A stretch of 31,584 nt of DNA from a virus: positions 1 to 31,584 of the IMG/VR virus record IMGVR_UViG_3300033134_000381, one strand, 5' to 3'. The translations under genes were made by a program, and so were the position numbers. Shown piece after piece: positions 6,955 to 15,603 of this stretch (its first letter is position 1; each line of letters begins with the position of its first letter). Below the pieces are notes generated by a model that was not told the origin of the DNA, made no database searches, and was given only the letters and a program-made list of their open reading frames with translations.

Positions 6955-8427
6955 ATGAATATTGCCCGGGCTACCCAAGAGACCTTTGGGTTGATGAAAG
7001 AATCGCTTGCCAAAACCATAACCGTCTCGACCGGTCTCACCGCCTATGACCTGCAGGCGCCGGCGAAAAATCTCTATCCGACGATCACGCCGCTCAGAAA
7101 TTCGCTGCCGCGCGTGGCGCGCCTCAACCCCGGCGATGCGGCCCGCTGGCGCTCGATCACCACGGTCACCGGGTCTGGCTTCGACGCGATGGGCTGGGTG
7201 CCGGAAGGCCAGCGCACGGCGAGCATGAGTTATCAGGCCGTCCTCAACGTGGCGCCCTATGTGACGCTTGGTGAGGAAGACACAGTGACCTTCGAAGCCG
7301 AGGCGGCGGCGCAGGGCTTTGAAGACGTCAACGCCACCGCCACTTTGCGCATCCTGCAGAAGACAATGCGCAAGGAGGAAACCGCCCTGCTCGGCGGCAA
7401 CACTTCACTGGCCCTGGGCACTCCCGGCTCGCCGACCTTGACCGCCTCGGGCACGGGCGCAACTCTGCCCTCCTCGACCTACTCGGTGATCGTCGCCGGC
7501 TTGACCTTTGAAGGCTACCGAAACTCGAGCCTCTCAGGCGGCGTCGCCACGACCAAGACCATCACTGGCAACGATGGCAACACTTACACATTGAACGGCG
7601 GCTCCTCGATGCGCAGCGCTAACGTCACGCAGGCAGTGACGCTTGGACAGACGCTGTTTGCGACCGCCCCCATCATCAACGCCGCCGTCGCCTATGCATG
7701 GTATGTTGGGCCTGCCGGCTCGGAGACGCTGCAGGCGATCACCACAATCAACAGCGCCGCTTTTAGCGCGCCACTTGCTTCCGGTCAGCAGGCGGCGAGC
7801 GTCATCACCGCGGACAACTCCCGCAACCAGACGCTTGCCTTCGACGGATTGCTGACGGACGGCTTCAACCCGGCGACCTCCTCGTTCGTACAGGCATTGT
7901 CGACCGGCACGGCGGGCACGGGCACGTTCCTGACACCCTCTGGCCGAGGCTCGATCGTCGAAATCGACAATATGCTGATGCAAATGTGGAACAGCTATCG
8001 GCTCTCGCCGACGGTGATCTACGTCAACGCCCAGGAGCAGAAGAACATCACGGCCAAGTGCCTGACCAACGCTTCTGGGCCGCTCGTTCGCTATAATGTC
8101 GACGCCTCCCAGTCGGCCCCTTATGAGTTCACTGCCTCCGGCGTCGTTCGCTGGTATTACAATCCGTTTACTGGCGTCGAGATCCCGATGCCAGTGCATC
8201 CCGACCTGCCGCCCGGCACAATCCTGGCTTACTGCGAGCGGCTGCCGGCATGGTATCAATCGAACGAAACGCCCAATGTCGCTGAGGTCCTAACCCGCCG
8301 CGACTACTATCGCGTCGATTGGCCTGTCCGCACCCGCCGTCGCGAATTCGGCGTCTACACTGAAGAAGTCTTGGCCATATACGCCTCATTCGGCATCGGC
8401 ATCCTCACCAATATCGGCAACGGCTGA
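6955..8427 (+). CDS. Major capsid protein (HK97-like fold)
   Basis: This is the main head shell protein, recognised by position directly after the protease and by its pattern. The N-terminal part has a TAYDLQAPAKNLYPTITPLR region, an arm followed by ITPLRNSLPRV, as in several phage capsid proteins. The C-terminal half has IVEIDNMLMQMWNSYRLSPT, ..IYVNAQEQKNI and PVHPDLPPGTILA, typical of a phage capsid A-domain. Residues about 160-285 are Ser/Thr/Gly-rich and beta-like, and look like an inserted extra domain exposed on the capsid surface. The 490-residue length is large for an HK97 shell protein, which fits such an insertion. The ATG at 6955 has AAAGGA at 6941-6946; an in-frame alternative start at 6895 would lie inside the preceding small frame. 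Confidence 0.85.
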   Translation: MNIARATQETFGLMKESLAKTITVSTGLTAYDLQAPAKNLYPTITPLRNSLPRVARLNPGDAARWRSITTVTGSGFDAMGWVPEGQRTASMSYQAVLNVAPYVTLGEEDTVTFEAEAAAQGFEDVNATATLRILQKTMRKEETALLGGNTSLALGTPGSPTLTASGTGATLPSSTYSVIVAGLTFEGYRNSSLSGGVATTKTITGNDGNTYTLNGGSSMRSANVTQAVTLGQTLFATAPIINAAVAYAWYVGPAGSETLQAITTINSAAFSAPLASGQQAASVITADNSRNQTLAFDGLLTDGFNPATSSFVQALSTGTAGTGTFLTPSGRGSIVEIDNMLMQMWNSYRLSPTVIYVNAQEQKNITAKCLTNASGPLVRYNVDASQSAPYEFTASGVVRWYYNPFTGVEIPMPVHPDLPPGTILAYCERLPAWYQSNETPNVAEVLTRRDYYRVDWPVRTRRREFGVYTEEVLAIYASFGIGILTNIGNG

Positions 8428-8512
8428 AGCACGGCCGCATCCTATGCGCCTGCCCAGCCTCGGCTGACCGGCGCGGTCATATCGCCCTTGGGCCCGTCTT
8501 TGCGAGCGCTTG

Positions 8513-9334
8513 ATGTCGCCATACGATCTGACCAATCTTGCGGCCTTGAAGGCCTGGCTCGGACTGCCCTCTGCCGCGGGGCCGAACGATATGACTCTGA
8601 CCGCGCTCATCACTGCGGCGAGCTGTTCGATCTACGCGGCGATTAGCCGTCCGAGCCTGCTGCCGCGGTCTTACGCCGAGACGATCGACCTCGAGACGCG
8701 GCGCGTCACCCTGAGACAGTGGCCGGTGACGCAGGTCGTGTCGGTGACATGGCGAGGAATTGCCGTGCCGCCCGACCAGAACGCCGATCTCGAGGCCTCG
8801 GTTGGCTACGCCCTCGAGCCGGGCGACGGCGTTCCGCCGGGCCGACCGCAGGCGCTCGACTTGTTTGGCCATCAATACCGGAAGGGCCGCCAAAGCCTCG
8901 TCGTGTCCTACAGCGCCGGATATGCAGTGCAAAACGAGCCGCAGGCGGTTCCCGCGGCCGCTCCGTTTCAGTTCGCCGCGTTCGCGCCTTATGGGCCCTG
9001 GGGCTCGGATCTCGGCGTGACTTACGCCGCATCCGGCGCTGCGCTGACCAGCGTTGCGGCCTCGCCCGGCGCCGGGCAATATTCAGTCAGCGGCGGCGCC
9101 TATGCATTTTCCGCCGCAGACGCCGGGCAATCGCTCTCGATTACTTACGGCTATGTCCCACAGGACATCGCCCAAGCGGCGCTCGAATTGGCGGCCGAGC
9201 GCTTTCGCGCCGCCGAGCGGATCGGGCTCAAGTCAAAGTCGATGGGCGGCCAGGAGACGATCGCCTACGACATGAGCGCCATGTCGGCGCCGGTCCTCGC
9301 AATGCTGCAGCCCTATAAGCGGGTCGCGCTGTGA
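8513..9334 (+). CDS. Head-tail connector protein with inserted beta module
   Basis: The family (gp6-like connector or adaptor) forms the ring under the portal that closes the head and binds the tail. The N-terminal helices (LTNLAALKAWLGLP, ...LTALITAASCSIYAAI) and the VVSYSAGYA and VPQDIAQAALELAAERFR blocks fit this family. In ordinary members the AGY block runs straight into the P.D...A helix; here about 75 residues separate them. Residues 166-218 of this insert carry the module shared with the tail tube and hub proteins. The ATG at 8513 is preferred over the adjoining TTG at 8510. The stop overlaps the next ATG by one base. Confidence 0.75.
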   Translation: MSPYDLTNLAALKAWLGLPSAAGPNDMTLTALITAASCSIYAAISRPSLLPRSYAETIDLETRRVTLRQWPVTQVVSVTWRGIAVPPDQNADLEASVGYALEPGDGVPPGRPQALDLFGHQYRKGRQSLVVSYSAGYAVQNEPQAVPAAAPFQFAAFAPYGPWGSDLGVTYAASGAALTSVAASPGAGQYSVSGGAYAFSAADAGQSLSITYGYVPQDIAQAALELAAERFRAAERIGLKSKSMGGQETIAYDMSAMSAPVLAMLQPYKRVAL

Positions 9335-9822
9335 TGTTCGCGCTCGAGCTCAATGGCCTCGAACAGGCGAACGCCCGGTTCGAGGCTTATCCGGCCGCAT
9401 TGACAGCCGCGCTCGACGCCAAGGCGGCCCAGCTCGCGGCGGCGCTCGTCGACCTCATCCAGAACGACAAGCTATCCGGCGGCTTGCTGAACACGCGCTC
9501 GGGGGCCTTGCGCGATTCGATCGCGGCCAGCATCTCGGCCGATGCGGACGGCTTCGTCGCTTCTGTCGGCTGCGACGGCGACGTGAAATATGCGGCGATC
9601 CAGGAATACGGGGGCAAGACGGGCGCGCATGAAATCCTGCCGGTCAAGGCTCGGGCGCTCGCCTTCGTCGTGGGCGGCTTCCAGCGCTTCGCCCGCAGGG
9701 TCGAGCATCCGGGTTCCCTGATCCGCGAGCGGTCCTACTTGCGCTCGTCGCTCGACGACATGCGTGACGAAATCCTAGACGCGCTGGCAGAAGCCGCGGC
9801 CGACGCATTGGAGCGCGCATGA
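9334..9822 (+). CDS. HK97 gp10-like neck/tail protein
   Basis: This 162-residue protein belongs, by pattern and position, to the HK97 gp10 / minor tail Z-like family that takes part in joining head and tail. Signs are an N-terminal helical stretch, GGLLNTRSGALRDSI at about 50-64 and KYAAIQEYGGKTGAHEI at about 87-103. The YA...EyG.. pattern is characteristic. The C-terminal region is a long helix. The ATG at 9334 is preferred over a GTG just upstream, since it overlaps the connector stop. Its own stop overlaps the next ATG (ATGA at 9819-9822). Confidence 0.8.
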   Translation: MFALELNGLEQANARFEAYPAALTAALDAKAAQLAAALVDLIQNDKLSGGLLNTRSGALRDSIAASISADADGFVASVGCDGDVKYAAIQEYGGKTGAHEILPVKARALAFVVGGFQRFARRVEHPGSLIRERSYLRSSLDDMRDEILDALAEAAADALERA

Positions 9823-10253
9823 CCCGTGAAGCGGCCTTCTCCGCCCTGTTCGTCGCCGTTTCCTCAGCCTATCCTTGGGGCCTCGCGTCGCGGCGGATGA
9901 AGCTCTGGAGCGAAGTTCCGGCGGCGCTGCGCCCTGCGCTTTTCCAGCTCGAAAGCGGGCCGGAGACCTATCAATGGGCGTCGCCTGCGACCCTGAAGCG
10001 AACGCTCGAGGTCAAGCTGTTCCTCTATTTCGACGCCCGCGATCCGACGACGCCGGGCGCGACCGCGATCAACAGCGCGCTTGACGCGATCGATGCGGCG
10101 CTCGCGCCCGCCGGCTCTGACATCGGCCTCGGCCGTCAGACCCTCGGCGCCGCTGTCTACGACTGCAAGATCATGGGCGTGCCGGTCCGCGACACGGGCG
10201 ATCTCGACGGCGACGGGCTGGCGGTGGTCGCGGTGCGGCTGATCGGGCCGTGA
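9819..10253 (+). CDS. Tail completion/terminator protein
   Basis: The 144-residue protein has the layout of tail terminator proteins, which cap the tail tube and join it to the neck: an N-terminal helix (REAAFSALFVAVSSA), RMKLWSEVP, then a beta-rich region with LEVKLFLYFDARDP at about 64-77 and a final VVAVRLIGP strand. Its place between the gp10-like protein and the tail tube gene is the usual one. It is coupled to the upstream gene by a 4-base overlap. The 107-nt gap after it contains no gene I can support. Confidence 0.7.
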   Translation: MTREAAFSALFVAVSSAYPWGLASRRMKLWSEVPAALRPALFQLESGPETYQWASPATLKRTLEVKLFLYFDARDPTTPGATAINSALDAIDAALAPAGSDIGLGRQTLGAAVYDCKIMGVPVRDTGDLDGDGLAVVAVRLIGP

Positions 10254-10360
10254 GGCCGTCCGATTTCTCGTCCAGCTGAGCGGTCCAATGGAAACGCTTC
10301 CCGTCTCGCTGCTGGCGGCGATGCGATCCTCATAGCAATCCCCAACGGAGTTCACCCCTC

Positions 10361-11110
10361 ATGTTCGTATTCGGCTCGGGCGTGCTGACCGGCACGCAAT
10401 TGAATGTCGCGCCCCCAACCCCGATCAATTTCGGGCTGGTCCAGAAGGTCAGCGTCGACACGTCGGTCAGCGTCAAGGAACTCTACGGCCAATATGCGTT
10501 CCCGGTCGCCGTCGGATCCGGCACGCGCAAGGTGCAGTGCAAGGCTTCGCTCGCGCGTTTCAGCGGGCAGGCTCTCGGGCGCCTTTTCTACAATCAGGCG
10601 CCGAGCTCGGGCTCGACGATCTCCCAGTTCGCCGAGGTGCACGGCGTCCCCGCCTCCTCCCCCTATACCGTCACCGTGACCAACGCGACGCACTTCGTGG
10701 CTGACCAGGGCGTCGTTTACGCCTCGACCGGCCTGCCTCTCATCGCCGTCGCAACGGTTTCCGCCGCCGGTCAGTACAGCGTCAATGCAGCCACCGGCGT
10801 CTATACATTCTATTCGGGCGACTCGACGGCCAACGTCCTGATCTCCTACACCTACACGAACAGCTCGCAGGGCGAGTCTCTCGCCATCGCCAACCCGCTG
10901 ATCGGGCCGACGTCAACCTTCACCGCGACGCTGTTCGCGACCGACCCGACGACGAACGCGCAATTCTCGGTGACCCTCAACCAGTGCGTCGCCAGCAAGT
11001 TCTCGTTCGACACCAACATCGAGGACTTCTCCAAGCCGGACTTCGAGTTCCAGGCGTTCGCCAACGCCGCAGGTCAGGTCATGACCTTCAACTTCGGAGA
11101 CGCGGCGTGA
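10361..11110 (+). CDS. Major tail tube protein with inserted beta module
   Basis: The 249-residue protein is in the tail tube position, after the completion protein and before the chaperones. It is beta-rich, starting with GSGVLTGTQLNVAPPTPINF and a later VSVKELYGQYAFPVAV, and its C-terminal part (FSVTLNQCVASKFSFDTN...) fits phage tail tube proteins of this type. Residues about 109-170 contain the module shared with the connector and the hub (VVYASTG, AGQYSV, GVYTF, ISYTY), which would probably stick out from the tube surface. The stop overlaps the next gene's GTG start (GTGA at 11107-11110). Confidence 0.8.
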   Translation: MFVFGSGVLTGTQLNVAPPTPINFGLVQKVSVDTSVSVKELYGQYAFPVAVGSGTRKVQCKASLARFSGQALGRLFYNQAPSSGSTISQFAEVHGVPASSPYTVTVTNATHFVADQGVVYASTGLPLIAVATVSAAGQYSVNAATGVYTFYSGDSTANVLISYTYTNSSQGESLAIANPLIGPTSTFTATLFATDPTTNAQFSVTLNQCVASKFSFDTNIEDFSKPDFEFQAFANAAGQVMTFNFGDAA

Positions 11111-11505
11111 GCGAGGAGGCATTCGCCATATCGCTCGGGGGGAGGACCTGGGCGGTCCCGCACCTCCCGTTCCGGGCCATCAAGGCAATCCAGCCGGTGC
11201 TGTTCGACGTCTATCTCGCCGCTGGCGGCCCCACCATGTCGGGCGAATCCGTGGCGCGGCTCAACGAGGGCCAGCTCGATCGCCTCGCCGAAGCAACGTG
11301 GCGGGCGATCTCCTTCGTCGAGCCGGAACTTTCGTTCGCCAATTTCCTCGATCTGCCGTTTTCGGTCGGCGAACTGATTCAGGCCTTCCCGTCCGTCGCC
11401 AAGGCGGCTGGCCTTCGTCCAAGCGGAAGTGAGGGTCAAGCTTCGCCTGCGCGCGCGACGCCGGAGGCGTCGCAAGGCGTGGGAAAGTCGATTTCGACGC
11501 CCTGA
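11107..11505 (+). CDS. Tail assembly chaperone, zero-frame product (G-like)
   Basis: The 132-residue product starts at the GTG at 11107, overlapping the tail tube stop. It lies between tail tube and tape measure, where siphophages encode the gpG-like chaperone that coats the tape measure during tail assembly. Sequence pattern: a small beta start (FAISLGGRTWAVPHLPF), helices at about 52-100, and a low-complexity Ser/Ala-rich end. Near its end the slippery heptamer GGGAAAG allows some ribosomes to move into the -1 frame and make a longer protein. An upstream in-frame extension would overlap the tail tube gene out of frame and is not credible. Confidence 0.8.
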   Translation: MSEEAFAISLGGRTWAVPHLPFRAIKAIQPVLFDVYLAAGGPTMSGESVARLNEGQLDRLAEATWRAISFVEPELSFANFLDLPFSVGELIQAFPSVAKAAGLRPSGSEGQASPARATPEASQGVGKSISTP

Positions 11506-11726
11506 TCGCCCAGGTCGTCTCCAATACCGGCTGGAGCTGGGACCAGGCGCTCGATCAACTGACCGTCCCGCGTTTCTTGGCGCTCAAGGCCGAATGGCGC
11601 CGCAACCCGCCCGCTCACTGGCTCGTCGCCGCAGCGCTCAAGTATCGAGAGCCAAACGACGACGCCCCGTCGCGGCAGCCGACGATCGCGGAACTGAAGA
11701 CGGCATTTCCGAACGGCGCGCTCTGA
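11107..11726 (+). CDS. Tail assembly chaperone, -1 frameshift fusion (G-T-like)
   Basis: Slippage at 11481-11487 joins the first 127 codons to a -1-frame segment read from 11487 to the TGA at 11724-11726, giving about 206 residues. The -1 segment (79 residues) begins VDFDALIAQVV and contains WSWDQALDQLTVPRFLALKAE and NPPAHWLVAAALKY, the typical look of the T-like chaperone domain that recruits the tape measure to the tube. It has no convincing start of its own. The arrangement matches gpG/gpGT of phage lambda. Fusion levels cannot be judged from sequence. Confidence 0.8.
11481..11487 (+). promoter_or_regulatory. Programmed -1 ribosomal frameshift site GGGAAAG
   Basis: In the zero frame the codons read GTG GGA AAG, so the heptamer is placed exactly as X XXY YYZ. 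After slipping one base back the codons are GGG AAA GTC GAT, entering the open T frame. This is the same heptamer used by lambda genes G and T. The zero frame ends 18 bases later at the TGA at 11503. Confidence 0.85.
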
Positions 11727-11754
11727 CAGATTCCCATAAGGTCAAGGATCAACG

Positions 11755-13065
11755 ATGGCCGACGCCAATGTCTCCGTCAGCTTCAGCGCTTCGATCGACG
11801 ATTTCGTCTCCCAAGTCGGCGAGGCGAAGGACGCTTTACAAACCTTCTCGGCGCCGTTCGGCGACATCAACCGACAACTGGCCTCGCTCGGGGCCGCCAC
11901 GTCCCAGGCCTTCAGCGCTGATCGTCTTGAGCCATATCGCGACGCTCTCACCGCAACCCAATCGCTCCAGCGGTCATTCGCCGCCGACAGCGCACGCGCC
12001 GCCGCGGCGCTGCGCGCCGGCGACGACGAGGCGTATTCCGACGCGATGAGGGCGGCGCAGCTCGCGACCTCGGAAGAATTGAGGATCCTGGCTGACGCGA
12101 CGAAGCAGAAGCTCACCCTCTATGCGGAGGAGGCGCGCTCCTACGAGATCACCCAGCAGCAGAAACTCGCGCTTTCGCAAACCGCGCTCGACCAGGAATA
12201 CGCTGCCGAACTCGCCGCATTGCAGCGCCGCGAGGCGCTCGGCGACCAGTCGCTGGCGGCCGCGCAGCGCGTCAACGACATGATCATCGAAGCGACGCGC
12301 CGCCGCGACGATGAGATGGCGGCGTTAACTCGCTCGTCTCTGCAGGAACAGGAGCGCGACTACCAGTCGTTCGCCAATTCGACCTTGCAGGCGTTCAACT
12401 CCCAATTGCGCGGACTGCTCTCGGGGACGGAGAACTGGCATGCGGCGTTCAAGAGTGTGCTCGACGACTTGCTGATCAAATTCATCGAGTGGTGCGAGAC
12501 CACGGTCGAGCATTACATCCTGGCGGAAGCGATGAAGACAGCAGCGACCAGCGCGGGCGTCGCGGCGCGAACGAGCGCGGAGGACGCTGGGGCGGCAGCT
12601 TCGATGGGCGCCCAAGGCGCAGCGATGATCCGATCTATCCTCTCTTCCGCAGCGGAAACTTTTGCCGGCGTGTTCGGTTTTCTCTCGCCGCTCCTGGGTC
12701 CGTTCGCAGCCGGCCCGGCCGCCGCGGCCCAAGCCACGGTCGCCGGCATGGCCGGCGCCGTCGTTTCTGCCGATATCGGCATGTGGCAGGCGCCACAAGA
12801 CATGCTGACCCTGATCCATCACAACGAACTCATCATGCCGCAGGCGGAGGCCGGCGCATTTCGGTCGCTTCTCACAGCGTCGGCGAACGGCGGTTCGCCC
12901 GGCGCATCGGTCGCCATTCATCCGACCACCAATTTCAATGTGTCCGCGCTCGACGGCGCGTCGGTCTCGTCCTGGATGCGTAGCAATGGCCCCGGTATGG
13001 CGAAGGCGCTTGACGAAGCCGTGCGCCACGGAGCCGCGCTCGGATTGAAGCGCCTACGCGGCTGA
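11755..13065 (+). CDS. Tail tape measure-like protein
   Basis: Located right after the chaperones, this 436-residue protein should set tail length and be released on infection. The N-terminal half is a long, largely uninterrupted helix (about 15-230), with many Ala, Gln and Glu. Around 265-350 there is an Ala/Gly-rich hydrophobic region (FAGVFGFLSPLLGPFAAGPA and after) that could act at the membrane. The C-terminal part has IHHNELIMPQAEAGAF and ends in a helical tail, as in tape measure-like minor tail proteins. At 436 residues it would specify a short siphovirus tail. The ATG at 11755 has AAGG at about 11740. Confidence 0.7.
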   Translation: MADANVSVSFSASIDDFVSQVGEAKDALQTFSAPFGDINRQLASLGAATSQAFSADRLEPYRDALTATQSLQRSFAADSARAAAALRAGDDEAYSDAMRAAQLATSEELRILADATKQKLTLYAEEARSYEITQQQKLALSQTALDQEYAAELAALQRREALGDQSLAAAQRVNDMIIEATRRRDDEMAALTRSSLQEQERDYQSFANSTLQAFNSQLRGLLSGTENWHAAFKSVLDDLLIKFIEWCETTVEHYILAEAMKTAATSAGVAARTSAEDAGAAASMGAQGAAMIRSILSSAAETFAGVFGFLSPLLGPFAAGPAAAAQATVAGMAGAVVSADIGMWQAPQDMLTLIHHNELIMPQAEAGAFRSLLTASANGGSPGASVAIHPTTNFNVSALDGASVSSWMRSNGPGMAKALDEAVRHGAALGLKRLRG

Positions 13066-15602
13066 TGGCGTCCGTCAATCTCATCGGCGTGCACCTGTTG
13101 CCGTCGACAGGCGAATTCGCCTACGACGTCTATCCCGCGGTCGGGGCGCAGCGCGGGCCGAGCGGGCTCGACAACCTCTCGGTCCAGAACTACTTCTCCA
13201 ACCCGAGCCTGGCGGGAAATGTCACCGATTACACCAATTCGATCGAGCAACTTCAGGCGCAGCATCCCGAGTGCATGTCGGTTTCAGTGGTCGTCGCGTG
13301 GTTTTTCGATTCGGAAGACGCCTCGACCTGTCAGATCTATCCATCGACCAATTTCATCCTCGGCGAGTTTCAACAGAACTCCGGCGCCGGGTTCACGCCC
13401 GTGCATTGGATGGTGTCGAGCCTAACCGAGCAGACCTACCCTGGCCTCATTCCGATCCCCGAAATTCCCAATGCTCTCGGAACTCCAGGCTTCGTTTACG
13501 GCGGCACGCCGTCCGACCCCAGCGTCGTGCGCTGCATCCGCGATCTGAAGGCGCGCGGTTTCAAGGTCGTCTTCTATCCGTTCCTGCTTGGAACGGGACC
13601 AGGCTTTCCCTGGCGTGGCCGCATCACCTCGCCGAACGACCTCTCCCAATTGGCGACCAATGACATCAATACGTTCATGGGCGGCGCGGCGGTCGGAGAT
13701 TTCACATCCGACGTTAGCGCGCTGACAGTCGCCTATTCAGGAAACCCGTTCGATTACACCTATCGGCGGATGATCCTTCACTACGCCAACCTGGTGACAG
13801 TCGCCGGCGGCGTCAACCTATTCGTCATCGGTTCGGAATTGCGCGGGCTCGAGATCCTGCGCGGGCCTGGCTGGACTCAGGCGGGAACCACGGACGGGTC
13901 GGGCAATGCGATCTGGGACTATCCGATGGTTGCCGCGCTCAACACGCTGGCGAACGATGTGCGCTCGACCTTCGACGCCGCTGGCTACGCGAAAGACGAG
14001 ACGACCTTCGCGAATCTCATCACCTACTCGGCCGACTGGTCGAGCTGGATGGGGTGGCAGCATCCGGGCGAGAACGGGCAATGGCCGCATCTCGATCAGT
14101 TGCGCGCCAACCCGAACATTGATTTCGTCAGCTTCGACAATTACCTGCCGCTGACCGACTGGACGACCGCGGGCAACGGCGGCCTCGACGGCGACGAATG
14201 GCTGACGCCGATCTATTCCGGCGCATGGCCACCACCTTCGGGATCGCTCAGCGGTCTCGGTCTCAGCGGTCCGCCCACAATCTACTCGATGCCCTATCTC
14301 AAGCTCGGGATCGAGGGCGGCGAGTATTTCAACTGGTACTACAACGATGGCGTGGCCGGCGCCCACGCGGCCTACGGCCTCGACCCGAACGGCTCTGATC
14401 TTCAAGTGACGCTGCCCGCCGGTGATCGTCTGGCGCAGGCGCGCAACCCATATTATCCCAATCAGCAGATCCTCGCCCCGAAGCAGCTACGTTGGTGGTG
14501 GAACAATCTCCATTACGCGGTCTATGCGACGGCAGAGAGCGGCGGCGCCTGGGTACCGACAGGCCCGCAGACGCAATGGGTTCCGAATTCGAAATCGATC
14601 ATCACGCTCGAACACGGCTTTGCTGCTTGCGACAAGGCGACGAACCAGCCGAACGTGTTTTACGACCCCAAAAGCACGGAGAGCGCGACGGCCTTCTGGT
14701 CGATCTGGGATCCGGCGAACAATCTCGGTTATCTGCCGCGGCGCGACGACACGATCCAGGCGATGGCTCTGGAGGCGGTCTACGAATATTGGAACGTCGA
14801 CGGCAATAACACGGTCGTCGGCGGCCTGCCGATGTTCAACTGGATGTTCTGTTGCGTCTGGAATTGGGACGCGCGGCCGTTCCCCACCTTCCCTGACCTC
14901 AACTCGGCGTGGGGCGATACCGGAAATTGGCAACAAGGCTTCTGGACCAATGGCATCAGGGACATGCTGCCGCCGCCCGCGCCGAGCCCACCGCCGTCGC
15001 CGGGGAGTTTCGCCACCTTTCCACCCCTGGCGACCCTCGGCTGGTCGACGCACGTCAAGCCGAAATTCTCGACGCTGATTGCGGGGCACGTTTCCGGGCG
15101 CGAGACACGGACGCAACGGTTTGCCAATCCCTACTTTGATATCGAATTGACCTACGAGGTTTTGCATTCCGATCTGGGCTATGCCGAGCTCCAATCGATC
15201 GCCGGCTTCTTTGAGGAAGCAAGCGGAGAGGATGCACCGTTCTGGGTCGCGCCGCCTGGCCTCAACGGGGCCACGGGCCAATCAATAGGGACAGGCGACA
15301 GTTCGACCACGACATTTCCGCTGGTCGCCTCGATCGGCGGCTATTCCGGGTTCGTCTATGGGACATCGGGCGTGGGCGCCGTCTATCTCAATGGCGTCGC
15401 GCAGGCCAGCGGCTGGACTGTCAGCGCGGGTTTCCTGCCGGCGATCACGTTCACGACGGCACCCCAATCGGGCGTCGTGATCACCGCGGACTTTGGAATT
15501 TTATGGCTCTGCCGGTTCGCCGACGACGTCCAGGACTTCGAGGAATTCATGTCGATGCTGTTCGAATTCCGAACCCTACGGCTTATGACGACCCGGCCGT
15601 GA
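13065..15602 (+). CDS. GTA_TIM glycosidase-like barrel fused to DUF2460
   Basis: Residues 1-630 match the TIM-barrel-like domain (GTA_TIM) normally found at the N-terminus of the GTA host-specificity protein. Blocks include VVVAWF near 75, GGTPSDPSVV near 147, LFVIGSELRGL near 253-263, IDFVSFDNYLPLTDW near 352, CDKATNQPNVFYDPKSTES near 522-540 and VWNWDARPFPTFP near 599. E258 and E516 stand where a clan-A glycosidase would have acid/base and nucleophile, so glycan cleavage is plausible but unproven. A Pro-rich linker (about 633-647) leads to residues 648-845, a complete DUF2460 domain similar to the next gene product. The ATG overlaps the tape measure stop by one base. It probably sits at the tail tip. 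Confidence 0.85.
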   Translation: MASVNLIGVHLLPSTGEFAYDVYPAVGAQRGPSGLDNLSVQNYFSNPSLAGNVTDYTNSIEQLQAQHPECMSVSVVVAWFFDSEDASTCQIYPSTNFILGEFQQNSGAGFTPVHWMVSSLTEQTYPGLIPIPEIPNALGTPGFVYGGTPSDPSVVRCIRDLKARGFKVVFYPFLLGTGPGFPWRGRITSPNDLSQLATNDINTFMGGAAVGDFTSDVSALTVAYSGNPFDYTYRRMILHYANLVTVAGGVNLFVIGSELRGLEILRGPGWTQAGTTDGSGNAIWDYPMVAALNTLANDVRSTFDAAGYAKDETTFANLITYSADWSSWMGWQHPGENGQWPHLDQLRANPNIDFVSFDNYLPLTDWTTAGNGGLDGDEWLTPIYSGAWPPPSGSLSGLGLSGPPTIYSMPYLKLGIEGGEYFNWYYNDGVAGAHAAYGLDPNGSDLQVTLPAGDRLAQARNPYYPNQQILAPKQLRWWWNNLHYAVYATAESGGAWVPTGPQTQWVPNSKSIITLEHGFAACDKATNQPNVFYDPKSTESATAFWSIWDPANNLGYLPRRDDTIQAMALEAVYEYWNVDGNNTVVGGLPMFNWMFCCVWNWDARPFPTFPDLNSAWGDTGNWQQGFWTNGIRDMLPPPAPSPPPSPGSFATFPPLATLGWSTHVKPKFSTLIAGHVSGRETRTQRFANPYFDIELTYEVLHSDLGYAELQSIAGFFEEASGEDAPFWVAPPGLNGATGQSIGTGDSSTTTFPLVASIGGYSGFVYGTSGVGAVYLNGVAQASGWTVSAGFLPAITFTTAPQSGVVITADFGILWLCRFADDVQDFEEFMSMLFEFRTLRLMTTRP

Positions 15603-15603
15603 A

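Noticed and set aside
11429-12049. Plus-strand frame of 206 codons overlapping the chaperones and tape measure
   Set aside because: It runs in the third frame through both real genes; the -1 frame reached by GGGAAAG, not this one, carries chaperone-like sequence.
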